A model generated the notes under the pieces. The model saw nothing but the letters and a program-made list of their open reading frames with translations. It ran no database searches and was not told the DNA's origin. Positions 7,821-41,584 of a DNA stretch of 64,000 nt are shown here, piece after piece. Within the stretch, counting starts at the first letter, position 1, and every line of letters starts with the position of its first letter. The position numbers and the translations under genes are program-made. Location of the stretch: positions 62,001-126,000 of the forward strand of contig NZ_BDBF01000012.1 of NCBI RefSeq assembly GCF_001612845.1. The letters run 5' to 3'. The stretch comes from Nocardia elegans NBRC 108235. GTDB lineage: Bacteria > Actinomycetota > Actinomycetes > Mycobacteriales > Mycobacteriaceae.

Positions 7821-8684
7821 ATGGCGGAACAGACCACAGTGACGGTCCTCGGGCTCGGCGCGATGGGCCGCGCACTGGCCGCGGCGTTCGTGCGAGGCGG
7901 CCACCCGACAACGGTGTGGAACCGGACCGCGGGCAAGGATGCCGACCTGATCGCCTCCGGCGCCACCCGCGCATCCTCGATCGTCGACGCGGTGCGGGCG
8001 AGCGATGTCATCGTGACCGTGTTGCTCGACCACGCCTCCGTCCATGCCACGCTGGACCCGGTTGCCGGACAGCTACGGGGGCGGCAGCTGATCAATCTCA
8101 CCAGTACCTCACCCGAGGAGGCTCGGGAGCTGGCCCGCTGGGCCGCCGACCACGGCATCGACTATCTCGACGGCGGCATCATGGCGGTCCCGCAGATGAT
8201 CGGCGGGCCGGGCTCGTCGGTTCTCTACAGCGGATCCCGCTCGGTATTCGACGCGAATCGCGCAGCTCTCGAATTGCTCGGCACCGCAGAGTATTTCGGC
8301 GCGGACGCCGGTCTCGCCTCGCTGTACGACTTCGCCCTGCTGGCCGGGATGTACACGATGTTCACCGGATTCCTGCATGGTGCGGCCATGGTCGCCTCGG
8401 CCGGGCAGTCGGTCGCGGCGTTCTCCGATCGGGCCGCCGCATGGGCCAGTGCCATGTCGCAATCCCTGCCCGAGTACGGACGGATCATCGAATCCGGGGA
8501 TTACACCACCGATCGGCAACATTTGGCCTTCCAGAAGGCGGCGCTGGACGCGATCGTGCGCGCCAGCCGCGATGCCGGTGTCGCCCTCGACATGGTCGCG
8601 CCGGTCAAGAATCTGATCGACCGCCAGGTCGCCGATGGGCACGGGGCACTGGCGTTCGCGCGAACCTTCGAAGAGCTGCGATGA
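7821..8684 (+). CDS. NAD(P)-dependent oxidoreductase, imine-reductase-like (6PGDH fold)
   Basis: This 287-residue protein has an N-terminal Rossmann domain TVTVLGLGAMGRALA with VWNRTAGKDADL, as in beta-hydroxyacid dehydrogenases and imine reductases. The segment YLDGGIMAVPQMIGGPGSSV matches the IRED subgroup better than the G-x-x-G substrate motif of hydroxyisobutyrate dehydrogenases. The C-terminal helical domain (FALLAGMYTMFTGFLHGAAM) forms the dimer active site. The family reduces cyclic imines or performs reductive amination with NADPH. The native substrate is unknown. It is divergent from the HxlR regulator. Confidence 0.88.
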   Translation: MAEQTTVTVLGLGAMGRALAAAFVRGGHPTTVWNRTAGKDADLIASGATRASSIVDAVRASDVIVTVLLDHASVHATLDPVAGQLRGRQLINLTSTSPEEARELARWAADHGIDYLDGGIMAVPQMIGGPGSSVLYSGSRSVFDANRAALELLGTAEYFGADAGLASLYDFALLAGMYTMFTGFLHGAAMVASAGQSVAAFSDRAAAWASAMSQSLPEYGRIIESGDYTTDRQHLAFQKAALDAIVRASRDAGVALDMVAPVKNLIDRQVADGHGALAFARTFEELR

Positions 8685-8810
8685 AGAGACCGTGGTCCAG
8701 CCGGCGGTGAACCCGAGGTCGACACTCGCAGCCTGGTCCTCATCGGGGGCGTGCACCTCGACCGGCTGCACGCCATCCATCCGCGGTGGGATGGCTCGCC
8801 GGCGAGCTAC

Positions 8811-9392
8811 TCAGTGCGTTCTCGCCGGCGACAGGCGCGCGATCTGGTTCCGGAAGCTTTCCCGAAGGGCAGCTTCTGTGAATTCCGAACGGGCGGCGGG
8901 ATCTCTGGCGACTCGGCTCTCCCAATGGAGACGAGCATCGTTCTTCGAGATCCTCTTCGCTCCGTGCCCGGGAAGGGCCCGGTATGCGCCGGGTTGAGGG
9001 ACGGGGCGGTGCATGAATACCCAGCCGCCGGTCCAATCGATCCGCAACTGCAGGCGCGCACCGGGATAGAAGTCGAGGAGCCACCCTCGTCCGGTCAGCA
9101 GTGATCGCTCGAGGGACGGGACCTGCCGCGCGCGGCAGGTTGCCGCGATTTCAGGCGCGAGGCGGTCGAGGGCGACGATCACGTCCTGCCATGCCACAGG
9201 CGCGTCCGTCTCCGGCGCAGACTTGTTCGATTGCGGCTCTGCTTCCGGTGTCTGCCAGCGAATCCGCTGTCCGATCCCCACGGATGAACAGGTTCGCACG
9301 ACTACCACATTCCTGCAAGCGAGCGGGCTCGAAGTGGGGTCACGGAATGGGCCGGAGGCAAATTGCCTGTTAATGGTCACGCGGTACGGCAC
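8811..9392 (-). CDS. Hypothetical protein
   Basis: An open frame of 193 codons from GTG 9392 ends at 8811. The C-terminal two thirds look protein-like (DVIVALDRLAPEIAATCRAR, GWLLDFYPGARLQLRIDW, RSEFTEAALRESFRNQIARL), while the first 40 residues are doubtful; a GTG near 9309 or further in may be the true start. I recognise no domain, signal peptide or membrane segment. It starts at the 3' end of the LuxR gene on the same strand and could be its operon partner. The 8685-8810 gap before the reductase holds nothing I can name. Confidence 0.4.
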   Translation of the reverse strand: MPYRVTINRQFASGPFRDPTSSPLACRNVVVVRTCSSVGIGQRIRWQTPEAEPQSNKSAPETDAPVAWQDVIVALDRLAPEIAATCRARQVPSLERSLLTGRGWLLDFYPGARLQLRIDWTGGWVFMHRPVPQPGAYRALPGHGAKRISKNDARLHWESRVARDPAARSEFTEAALRESFRNQIARLSPARTH

Positions 9393-10321
9393 AGCCCGAG
9401 GCGCGTCGCGTAGACGGCCGCGGCGGTCCGGTTGGACGATGCCGTGCGGCGCAGGATCGCCTCCACGTGGGTGGCGACCGTCGATGCGCCGATCCGCAAG
9501 GTGCGGGCGATCTCGGTGTTGGCCGCACCGTGCGAAAGCAGTTCCAGCACTTCGAGTTCCCGCAGCGTCAGTCCCGCGGGCGGCGGCACGGGGCGGTGCC
9601 GGACGAGGGTGCCACCGCGCACCGCGTCCAGGCGGACCTCGTGCACTTGCGCGCCGTGGATCACCGTCACCGCCGCAGCCCGGTCACGACCGATCAGGGC
9701 GGCGGCCAGGTCCATGCGGGCGCCGGCGGTCAAGGGGCGTGGGGTGCCGTCACGATCGATGAGCAGAGCCTCCTCCCCCGCGCCGATCGCGATGGCTCCG
9801 CCGTCCGTCGGGCGCAGCGGATCGACCGCGGCGGCGAGCGCGTCGGAGACCAGGGTGGTCAGCGGCAGGGTGTGCTCGTCGAGCGGGGTGTAGGTACTCA
9901 GGTTCAGCAAGCCGAGGTAGCGGCCGTGCGGCGAGTAGAGGCAGTGGCTGAGCCCGTCGCGAAAGCCGTTGCGCCGGATGACGTCGAAGACGACGCCGCG
10001 CCGCCGCCGCCCGTCCACGTCGTGCAGCAGTACCGGGAGCCTGGTCTCGCGCAGTTCGTCGTACAGCTCCATGGCCGGCATGGCGTCGTTGATCAGGTCC
10101 AGCGTCGGGGTGCTGTAGCCGAAATTGGTGTAGGTGGTGTGCTCGCCGGTCACCGGGTCCGGGGTCGACAGCGCGGCATGGTCGTAGGGCACCACTCGGC
10201 GCAGCGCGAACAGCAGACGGCCGGCCTGCTGTTTGAGGGGTTCGCCCCCGGGTGATCCGGCCGCCGTGTCCCGGAGTTCGAGCGCGGCGGCGAGACGCGC
10301 ACGCACCGCCGACTCGCTCAT
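9377..10321 (-). CDS. GAF-LuxR-type transcriptional regulator
   Basis: This 314-residue protein has a GAF-like sensory region at about 25-170 (RRVVPYDHAALSTPDPVTGE...LGLLNLSTYTP). A C-terminal LuxR/FixJ helix-turn-helix lies at about 250-305 (LTLRELEVLELLSHGAANTEIA, ASTVATHVEAILRR). It is divergent from the amidase at 10450 with a 16-bp palindrome between, so control of the amidase is likely. No receiver domain is present, so it is not a response regulator; the GAF part may bind a small ligand. Confidence 0.88.
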   Translation of the reverse strand: MSESAVRARLAAALELRDTAAGSPGGEPLKQQAGRLLFALRRVVPYDHAALSTPDPVTGEHTTYTNFGYSTPTLDLINDAMPAMELYDELRETRLPVLLHDVDGRRRRGVVFDVIRRNGFRDGLSHCLYSPHGRYLGLLNLSTYTPLDEHTLPLTTLVSDALAAAVDPLRPTDGGAIAIGAGEEALLIDRDGTPRPLTAGARMDLAAALIGRDRAAAVTVIHGAQVHEVRLDAVRGGTLVRHRPVPPPAGLTLRELEVLELLSHGAANTEIARTLRIGASTVATHVEAILRRTASSNRTAAAVYATRLGLCRTA

Positions 10322-10359
10322 GCGGTCATGGTAGGTGCGCGGCTAGCGACTTGTCCGCG

Positions 10360-10375
10360 ATTGCGCCTCCGCAAT
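10360..10375. promoter_or_regulatory. 16-bp palindrome between LuxR regulator and amidase
   Basis: ATTGCG-CCTC-CGCAAT is a perfect 6-bp inverted repeat in the 128-bp divergent intergenic region. It is a good candidate site for the LuxR-type regulator, placed about 39 bp from the regulator start and 75 bp from the amidase start. Confidence 0.5.
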
Positions 10376-10449
10376 TCTGCCGATACGCGCCGTGATGTTC
10401 GCTCCTACCCTTCGCCCATCCTGCCCGCGAAGCACGAGGAGAAAATCGC

Positions 10450-11890
10450 ATGGATGTCGCCGAATACGCCGCACACGACGCCACCGGTCTGGCGGAGCTG
10501 ATCCGCGACGGACAGGTCAGCGCGGCCGAGGTCTGGACGGCCGCAGCGACCGCCCTGGACGCGGTCGAGCCCGAACTGGCCGCCGTGGCGGGCGAGCGCT
10601 TCGACGAACCGCTCGACTACGACGAGTCCGGTCCGTTCGCCGGTGTGCCGTTCGCGCTCAAGGACCTCATCGCGCACGCGGGCGGGGTGCCGAGCCGCAG
10701 CGGCAGCAGGCTGTTCGGTGCGGGTGTCGCCCACCCGGAGGACACCCATCTGGTGGCGCGGTTCCGCCGCGCGGGCCTGGCGATCGGCGCGATCACCCGG
10801 AGCCCGGAGTTCGGATTCAATGCCACCACCGAAGCTCTCGCCTACGGCGGACCGAGCCGCAACCCCTGGGCCACCGACCGCAGCCCCGGCGGTTCCAGCG
10901 GCGCCTCGGCGGCGCTGGTCGCCGGCGGCGCGCTGCCGATGGCGCACGCCAACGACGGCGGCGGCTCGATCCGCATCCCCGCCGCCGCGTGCGGTGTGGT
11001 CGGCCTCAAGCCGAGCCGAGGGCGGACCACACCCGGCCCTGACTTCGCCGACCCGCTGCTGGGGCTCGGCATCGAATTCGCCGTCACCCGCACCGTGCGC
11101 GACAGCGCGCGGCTGCTCGACGCGGTGCACGGCGCCGAGCCCGGCGACCGCTACCTGCTGCCCGGCCCGGTGCGCAGCTTCGCCGAGCACGCCGCCGCCG
11201 GGTTCCCGGCCACTGCGAATCGCCGTCACCGCGACCCCGATGGACGCCGGTCGCGCCGTCGACCCGGAATGCGTGGCCGCGGTGAACCACGTGGCCGAGC
11301 GGTTGGCCGAGATGGGGCACATCGTCGAGGAGGCCGCACCCGAACTCGATGTGGCGGCCTTCGACCAGGCCAACCTCGACGCGTGGTGCAGTTTCCTCGC
11401 CGACGCCGTCCTGGGTGCCTCGGCGCAGCTGGGCGTGCAGGCGAGCCGGGAGCACCTGGAGGCGACCACGCTGGCGTGCGTCGAATACGGAAAGACGCTG
11501 TCCGCCTTCGACATCTACGCCGCCGACCGGGTGTTCAACCAGACCACCCGCGCGGTCGCCGGCTTCCTCACCCGCTACGACGTGCTGCTGACACCCACGA
11601 CCAGCGCGCCACCGATCCCGCTGGGTCACCTCGACGCCGACGACGCCTCGCTGAGCGCCCGCGAGTGGTACGACCGCATCTTCGACTACGGCAGCTTCAC
11701 CGCGCTGTTCAACGTCACCGGTATGCCCGCCATCTCGCTGCCGCTGGCCGAATCCGCGACGGGGTTGCCGATCGGAATCCAGTTCGCCGGCCGCCACGGC
11801 GACGAGGCCACGCTGCTGGCGCTGGCCGGGGACCTCGAGCGCGCCATGCCGTGGGCGGACCGCCGTCCGGCCGTGCACGCGGGGCGGTAG
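10450..11890 (+). pseudogene. Amidase-signature enzyme split by a single-base frameshift
   Basis: The first frame (from ATG 10450, GAGGAG upstream) has the amidase signature catalytic set: Lys71 in GVPFALKDL, cis-Ser in SPGGSSGASAA (149/150) and Ser173 in DGGGSIRIPAA. At about 11205-11210 (within ttcccggcca) similarity moves to the next frame (PLRIAVTATP onwards) and continues to the normal end at 11890 (TGMPAISLPLAESATGLPIG). One base too many explains it. With that base removed the protein would be about 480 residues, normal for the family. Either a recent inactivating mutation or a sequencing error; all catalytic residues precede the break. It is divergent from the GAF-LuxR gene. Confidence 0.85.
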
Positions 11891-11938
11891 CAATCGTGGC
11901 AGCTGACCAATTTCAGTGGACAGTCATACACTGAATGG

Positions 11939-13177
11939 GTGAGCGATCGGCAGGAGGAGATCGAGGCGCTCGCCCGGTTGGCCGGCGATGAACTAGGCGG
12001 TGCCGTCGATGGGATCGCCGCGGTACATCGCGCCGTCTCCGATCACGTTTTCGCTGCCGTGCGGCTGGGTGTCGGCCCGGCCGCACGGCCGGCGCAGGTG
12101 GTACACGACACCATCGCCGACAACGTGTACCGGATCGTCGGCGATTCCGCGGTGGCGGCGGGCATGCTGGCCGGACATGCCGCGACGTTCTCCGGGGTCC
12201 CCACCCCGTCGCGCACGGTTTTCGGCTCCGGCTTCCTCGCGGCCCTGCAAGGTTTGATCGGTGACACTCTCGCCCAGCAGCGGCCGATTCTGGCCGAGCC
12301 CATGGCATTTCGGTCCGACGGCGAACCGGTGGCGCCGGAACGGCTCGCGAAGCACATCACGAACCCGAGCGGTCGAGTCGTGATCTTCCTGCACGGTTTG
12401 GCGGAAACCGAACACGCGTGGCGTCTCGGCGGCAGACCGACCTACGCCGAACGACTCGAGGCCGATCTCGGCTGCACATCCCTTCAGGTGCGATACAACA
12501 GCGGTCTGCACATTTCCGAGAACGCCCAGCAACTGAACGATTTGTTACAGCGCCTCGCCGAGCACTGGCCGGTCGAGATCGAACAGTTGTCGCTGGTCGG
12601 CCATTCGATGGGTGGACTCATAGCCCGCAGCGCGTGTTTCCACGCCGCCGAGGAGCGACGTTCCTGGGTACAGTACGTGCGCCAGCTGGTCTGCCTCGGG
12701 TCACCCCACCTGGGAGCACCACTCGAGCAAATCGTCCATTACCTCTCCGCAGCACTGGTCCGCGTCCCGGAGACCCGCCCCTTCGGACGGCTACTACGCC
12801 GCCGCAGTGCGGGCATCCGCGATCTGCGCCATGGTTCACTCGTCGATCAAAACTGGGACCGTGTGGACGCGGATGCGCTGCGCCGCAGAGCGATCCGCGA
12901 GATACCCCTCCTCGAAGGCGCCGATCACTACTTCGTCACCGCGACCATAACCCGCAGCCCGCAAAATCCCCTGGGCCGCTTGATCGGGGACGGTCTGGTG
13001 CTGACCACGAGCGGTTCGGGCCGGAATCGCGCCCGCCGCATAGGTTTCGACGACGACAACGGCCTGCACCTACCCGGCGCGAATCATTTCACGCTACTCA
13101 ACCACGAGGCAGTCTATGAAGCATTGACCCACTGGCTGCGCGGCGAGCGCGAACAGAAGTCGCTTCGTCCAGGCTGA
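11939..13177 (+). CDS. Alpha/beta-hydrolase (PGAP1/lipase-like)
   Basis: This 412-residue protein has an oxyanion-type HGLAE at about 152, the nucleophile elbow LSLVGHSMGGLIARS (Ser223) and a C-terminal PGANHFTLLNHE that could supply the catalytic His. The segment LVCLGSPHLGAPLEQ is typical of triacylglycerol lipase/PGAP1-like esterases. The roughly 140-residue N-terminal region has no domain I recognise. No signal peptide is evident, so it is probably cytosolic. The start is GTG 11939; it lies 49 bp after the split amidase and may be co-transcribed. Substrate unknown, probably a lipid ester. Confidence 0.82.
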   Translation: MSDRQEEIEALARLAGDELGGAVDGIAAVHRAVSDHVFAAVRLGVGPAARPAQVVHDTIADNVYRIVGDSAVAAGMLAGHAATFSGVPTPSRTVFGSGFLAALQGLIGDTLAQQRPILAEPMAFRSDGEPVAPERLAKHITNPSGRVVIFLHGLAETEHAWRLGGRPTYAERLEADLGCTSLQVRYNSGLHISENAQQLNDLLQRLAEHWPVEIEQLSLVGHSMGGLIARSACFHAAEERRSWVQYVRQLVCLGSPHLGAPLEQIVHYLSAALVRVPETRPFGRLLRRRSAGIRDLRHGSLVDQNWDRVDADALRRRAIREIPLLEGADHYFVTATITRSPQNPLGRLIGDGLVLTTSGSGRNRARRIGFDDDNGLHLPGANHFTLLNHEAVYEALTHWLRGEREQKSLRPG

Positions 13178-13195
13178 CGCCGGCCGTTCGACCGA

Positions 13196-13669
13196 TCACG
13201 CGTCATGTCCCACATCGGGATTCGGCTCCAGTTGTTCGGACACGATCCAGCGACCGGTTGCCGGAACCGCGCACAGGATGAAAATCAGCAGGCTCACAGC
13301 GATCGGTATGTACAAGAAGGCGAAGCCTCTGTTGACAAGTTGCACCACGCTCCCGACCAGCGCCGCCCCCGACGCGAGGATCAACAGGACTCGGCCCGTC
13401 TGCATGTACGTCAGCAGCAGGAATCCTCCGACAACCCAGGCCGGTCCGATGACAGCGGCGACGATGCCCACGACCACCAGGTCCGTGGATCGGCTGATCT
13501 CGGTCGGCGCTTCGCGGGCCTGATCCTCGATTCCGGCGATCGTGTAGAGAACCCACAGGATTCCGGCGATGCCGGTGAGCAGTCCTGCTACCAGCGCTGT
13601 GATGGCTGCGGTGATGGCGGTCGCACCATGTGGCGCAAACGACTCCGGGTGTGCCTGCGGATCTCTCAC
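13196..13669 (-). CDS. Small integral membrane protein, four predicted helices
   Basis: This 157-residue protein has hydrophobic segments at about 15-47 (ITALVAGLLTGIAGILWVLY), 64-88 (LVVVGIVAAVIGPAWVVGGF), 93-113 (VLLILASGAALVGSVVQLV) and 118-137 (AFLYIPIAVSLLIFILC). It has short polar termini. No family is recognised; the topology resembles many uncharacterised mycobacterial membrane proteins. It follows the P450 on the same strand but beyond a strong hairpin, so it is probably a separate unit, convergent with the hydrolase. Confidence 0.7.
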   Translation of the reverse strand: MRDPQAHPESFAPHGATAITAAITALVAGLLTGIAGILWVLYTIAGIEDQAREAPTEISRSTDLVVVGIVAAVIGPAWVVGGFLLLTYMQTGRVLLILASGAALVGSVVQLVNRGFAFLYIPIAVSLLIFILCAVPATGRWIVSEQLEPNPDVGHDA

Positions 13670-13690
13670 ACCACCGCCCCCTCATCGTTT

Positions 13691-13740
13691 CGGGTGAGAC
13701 TACCTCGCGGTGCCGAGAGCTGAAGAGGTGGTCTCACCCG
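13691..13740 (-). terminator. Strong hairpin terminator after the NRPS-P450 operon
   Basis: CGGGTGAGAC (13691-13700) pairs perfectly with GTCTCACCCG (13731-13740). The stem extends inward by TACCTC/GAGGTG with one G-U, giving 16 bp around an 18-nt loop. It begins 49 bp after the P450 stop on the minus strand. Confidence 0.75.
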
Positions 13741-13788
13741 CCTCGCGCCATCCTCCACAGGAATTGCATCGCGACGAAACCGCAGCCA

Positions 13789-15134
13789 TCAGCCGACAGG
13801 CTGGTGGCTGCGGAGGCGTGGACCGGTGTGCACGGGAAGGCGTTCGTATCCGTGCAGCGTGAAGAGCGGGCGACGGGTAGGCGCGTCGGTCGATCGCAGG
13901 TCAGGGAAGGTCTCGAAAAGAGCTCGCAGGGCATGCACCGCTTCCATCCGTGCCAGACCGGCGCCCAGGCACACATGGATACCGCTGCTGAACGACAGGT
14001 GGTTGTTGGCATTGTTCCTGGTGATGTCGAAACGGGCCGGCTCGGTGAACACAGCGGGGTCGCGGTTCGCGCCGGCCAATGAGAGCACCACGGTCGAACC
14101 CGCACGAAGTCGGATACCGCCGATCTCCAGCGTTGTCCGGGTGGTGCGGGCGGTGGTTTGCACCGGCGGATCGATCCGCAGGATTTCCTCGACCGCGTTG
14201 GGCCACAGCTCCGGTTCGGCGCGCAATCGACTCAACTGATCGGGGTGACGCAGCAGCCAGGTGATGCCCTTGCCGATCACGTTGACCGTTGTTTCGAAGC
14301 CCGCAGCCATCAGCAGGGTCGCCGAGGCGCACAGTTCGTGGGTGGACAGATCGCTTCCGGTGACAAGGTTGCTGAGGACATCGTCGCCGGGTTCGGCGCG
14401 AAGGCGGTCGATGTGCTCCATGAGATATCGGTGCACTCGCTCCGAGGATTCCATCGCCCGCTGATGTGTGTGCCAGGAGATCCCCAGGTCGAGCAACGGA
14501 CTGATGTCGTCGCCCCAGCGCAGGAACATCTCGCGGTCGGCATCCGGGAAGCCGAGTATTTCGGAGATGATGGCGATGGGCACCTGCGCGGCATACTGCG
14601 CCACCAGATCGGCGGGCCCGTCGTCGGGGAGCATTGCGAGCAGTTCCGCTGTGACGGTCTCGATTCGCTCGCGCAGCCGGGCGATGGCACGGGGTGTGAA
14701 GGCCGCAGTCACCGGTTTGCGCATCCGCGTGTGTTCGGGCTGGTCGATCACCAGCATCGACGGCGGATCCACCGGGTTCGGCGGGACGGGCCGGCGGTGC
14801 AGCAGGCGCCGTCCGAGGCGCGGCGCGAGCATCGTCGGTACGCCCACGCCGAAACGCTTGTCACGCAGTATTTCTCGGGCCATATCGTGATCGAAGGTGA
14901 TCCACACCGGGTGCGCCCGGATCAATCCACCCTTTCCGCGCATCTTCTCGATCAGGGCGTACGGGTTTTCTATCCCCTCCGCGCTGCCGATCAATTGCGC
15001 GAATAGATCACCGCGACGGAGCTGCACCTTCTTGAACAGGAGGATCACCCCGTGATTGTTGACCCACCGATACAGGTACTGCGGTTTCATCGAGCCCTTC
15101 CATTCCGGTCGAAGTCCGGTCGCGGGCCGGGTCG

Positions 15135-15138
<4 letters not shown>
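13789..15138 (-). CDS. Cytochrome P450, translationally coupled to the NRPS
   Basis: This is a protein of about 449 residues with complete P450 hallmarks: I-helix AAGFETTVN, ExxR in EEILRI, the PPVQTTAR meander and heme-binding [15 protein letters not shown] (Cys390). The GTG at 15138 overlaps the NRPS stop as GTGA, indicating translational coupling; an internal ATG at 15090 with AAGGG upstream would give 433 residues. Being cotranscribed with the NRPS, it most likely oxidises the peptide, a carrier-bound residue or the fatty acyl chain, for example by beta-hydroxylation. Electron-transfer partners are not encoded nearby. A hairpin terminator follows. Confidence 0.93.
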
Positions 15139-39602
<24,464 letters not shown>

Positions 39603-39809
39603 CGTGTAATCCCTCGCTCAGACTCGCGGGCATTGCGGCACAACGGAACCACGCCGTACCACTATCCGAAATGTGTATTCATGCCTATTCGAGATCGAAC
39701 CCGAACTACGACTGCATTCGAATACGCCGACCGACTGCGGTGCACGGCTCAGCTCGATGCACCCGCCCCCGAAACGGGCGAATTCTCTGCAGACAGCAGT
39801 GGTACGCAT

Positions 39810-40045
39810 GCTGGATCGAGACGCTCGGCCGCGGAATCCGACTCACACGGCCCTTCTGCCCCTTCGGGATCCCCACCCACCAGCGGCATCGACAGCTATT
39901 CGAAGCCGCAGGGATCTTGGATCGGAACATTTTTCGCTGTCTCGGTGATTGCCGTTTGCGCCGTATAGACGACATGAGCGGTTCGCCCGATCAGCGATCG
40001 AGCCTTCATCCGCACACCTCGGTGCTGCCGAAAATGCGATTGCCG
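39810..40045 (+). repeat. Left arm of a ~235-bp inverted repeat upstream of the NRPS
   Basis: Positions 39810-39948 are identical (139 bp) to the reverse complement of 41682-41820. Similarity continues with about 70-85% identity to about 40045. The outer boundary is sharp (GCTGGATCG); the inner end fades. It sits in the 557-bp gap between the NRPS start and the exported-protein gene. The 207 bp between this arm and the NRPS start should contain the NRPS promoter. Neither arm carries a convincing gene, although short frames are open through both. Origin unknown: duplicated leader region or miniature mobile element. Confidence 0.88.
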
Positions 40046-40159
40046 ATCCGAAAAGAAGAGGACGGATACGTATGTGCGGCATATTCGAGCTCGCCGCACA
40101 CACCACACCGCTGAACCGTGGTTTGCTCGGAATCGGATGAAGTTATCGCCGAAGGAATT

Positions 40160-40951
40160 TCATCGGTCTTCGACAGTCCGCGGCGGCGCGGTGAGAGCAT
40201 GCACCGCACCGAGGGTTCCGCCGGCCGCCGCACCGATGGCCGTCAACGGGACAGCCATGAGGGCGGCACCGTATGCGGCGCCTATCGGCCCCGCGGCCAG
40301 GCCGATCGGCGCGAACGGCACACCGACGGCCAGTCCGATTCCGCCACCCACGACGGCTCCTATCAGTGCGAACGGGCTCGCTACCGCAGCGCCCGCCGCC
40401 GCACCGATCGCGGCGCCGCCCAGAGTCTCGCCTGCGATGCGGTCGGACCTGCTGCGCTCCATCCCCACGGAATCGAGAAAGGTGGCCATATCGGCTTCCG
40501 CGACTGCAGCGCCGTCGTTGACCTGGATGGCCTGCTCCCGGTAGAGCCACTGCGGCGCGTCGACTTGCACGTCCCCGAAGCGCAACTTTCCGGCCGGCGG
40601 TGCTATCGGCGGTACAGGAGCGACCGGGACCGGCGGGTGGAGCACGCCCACCGGTGCCAAATAGTTTTTCTCGGGCATCGGCCGTGCCCACTGCAGCGAG
40701 CTCAACGTATCGTGCGGAATTTCCAGCCCCTCGTACGGATGGACGTTCGGAGGCTCGGCCGCGGGCCACTGCGCCGGTTGCGCAACCTCCGACCGGCTGG
40801 ACCCGGCCGCCGGGACGGTCCGCACGGTTTCGGCTTTCGCGAGTCCGGCGCCCGCCAGCGTGAAAGTCATCGAAAGGGCGACCCCTGTCCCGATCGCCGA
40901 AGTCACCACTTTTCGCTGCGTGTCGCGAGCCCTGTGCTTGCCCTTGCCCAT
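40160..40951 (-). CDS. Exported protein with glycine/alanine-rich hydrophobic tail
   Basis: This 263-residue protein has a basic N-terminus (MGKGKHRARDTQRK), a hydrophobic core and a plausible signal-peptidase site after AGAGLAKA (about 40). A proline-rich middle (VLHPPVPVAPVPPIAPP, about 110-125) precedes a long Gly/Ala/Ile-rich region at about 165-245 (GAAIGAAAGAAVASPFALIG, GAVVGGGIGLAVGVPFAP). That region looks like glycine-zipper membrane-inserting or aggregating sequence. AAAGGTGATCT precedes ATG 40951. It lies 108 bp after the MbtH-like gene on the same strand and 557 bp before the NRPS. I know similar exported proteins only as uncharacterised in Nocardia-like genomes; transport, envelope or immunity roles are guesses. 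Confidence 0.75.
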   Translation of the reverse strand: MGKGKHRARDTQRKVVTSAIGTGVALSMTFTLAGAGLAKAETVRTVPAAGSSRSEVAQPAQWPAAEPPNVHPYEGLEIPHDTLSSLQWARPMPEKNYLAPVGVLHPPVPVAPVPPIAPPAGKLRFGDVQVDAPQWLYREQAIQVNDGAAVAEADMATFLDSVGMERSRSDRIAGETLGGAAIGAAAGAAVASPFALIGAVVGGGIGLAVGVPFAPIGLAAGPIGAAYGAALMAVPLTAIGAAAGGTLGAVHALTAPPRTVEDR

Positions 40952-41059
40952 AGATCACCTTTCATCGGAAAAGAGATGCTCGATACCCGAACAGAGGTGG
41001 CCTGCCGTAAGCGTCGATCGGCTCCGGCAGTGCATAACGCCGATGGAGCCGGTCGGGTG

Positions 41060-41326
41060 TTATTTGCTACGACGGGTGGATGATTTGGGTTTGCCGGTTT
41101 TGCGGGGCGCGTCGTCGGCGGCCATCGCATCGCGCAGACTCTTCGGTCGCATATCTGTCCAGTTCTTTTCGATGTACTCGATGCAGGCGTCCCGGCTGTC
41201 TTCACCGAAGACGACGCTCCATCCATCGGGGACCTCGGCAAAGACCGGCCAGAGGGAGTATTGCTCTTCGTGGTTGATCAGAACCGAGAATCGGCCGTTG
41301 TCGTCATCGAAGGGATTGGTGCTCAT
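41060..41326 (-). CDS. MbtH-like NRPS accessory protein
   Basis: This 88-residue protein starts [20 protein letters not shown] and has the family signatures [19 protein letters not shown] and [11 protein letters not shown]. Such proteins bind adenylation domains and are needed for their solubility or activity. GAGGTGAA precedes ATG 41326; an upstream in-frame extension to 41518 is not part of the family. The last 16 residues ([17 protein letters not shown]) form a basic tail beyond the usual ~70-residue core. It is on the same strand as the exported protein and NRPS and is presumably the partner of this NRPS. Confidence 0.95.
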   Translation of the reverse strand: MSTNPFDDDNGRFSVLINHEEQYSLWPVFAEVPDGWSVVFGEDSRDACIEYIEKNWTDMRPKSLRDAMAADDAPRKTGKPKSSTRRSK

Positions 41327-41584
41327 TTCACCTCGCTGAATGCTCGCATTGTGCGGATAGGTAATGCTCGTGCGTGTATCGGTGTCCGCAACCGGTGTGC
41401 GATCACACCGTGCGTGGAGCGGCGAGCGCTCCGGCGGATGGCCGATGAGTTGCGACACCGTCGGATCCCCTCCCCGGTGTGTCGATCTCCGGGCAGGAGA
41501 AGAGGGTGCGAATTGCATGTTCTTCGAGGCGGTACCACACGTGGATGGGGCGAAGCATCCACGCCCGTCCTGAGGCGAGAAGTC

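Noticed and set aside
8690..8810. Minus-strand stretch reading HAPDEDQAASVDLGFTAGW downstream of the hypothetical gene
   Set aside because: Too short and unanchored; it overlaps the reductase end antisense and matches no family I can name.
39603..41059. Searched for an iron-box (TTAGGTTAGGCTAACC-like) indicating a siderophore NRPS
   Set aside because: No such palindrome is visible near the NRPS or MbtH-like gene, and no siderophore uptake or salicylate/hydroxamate genes are present.
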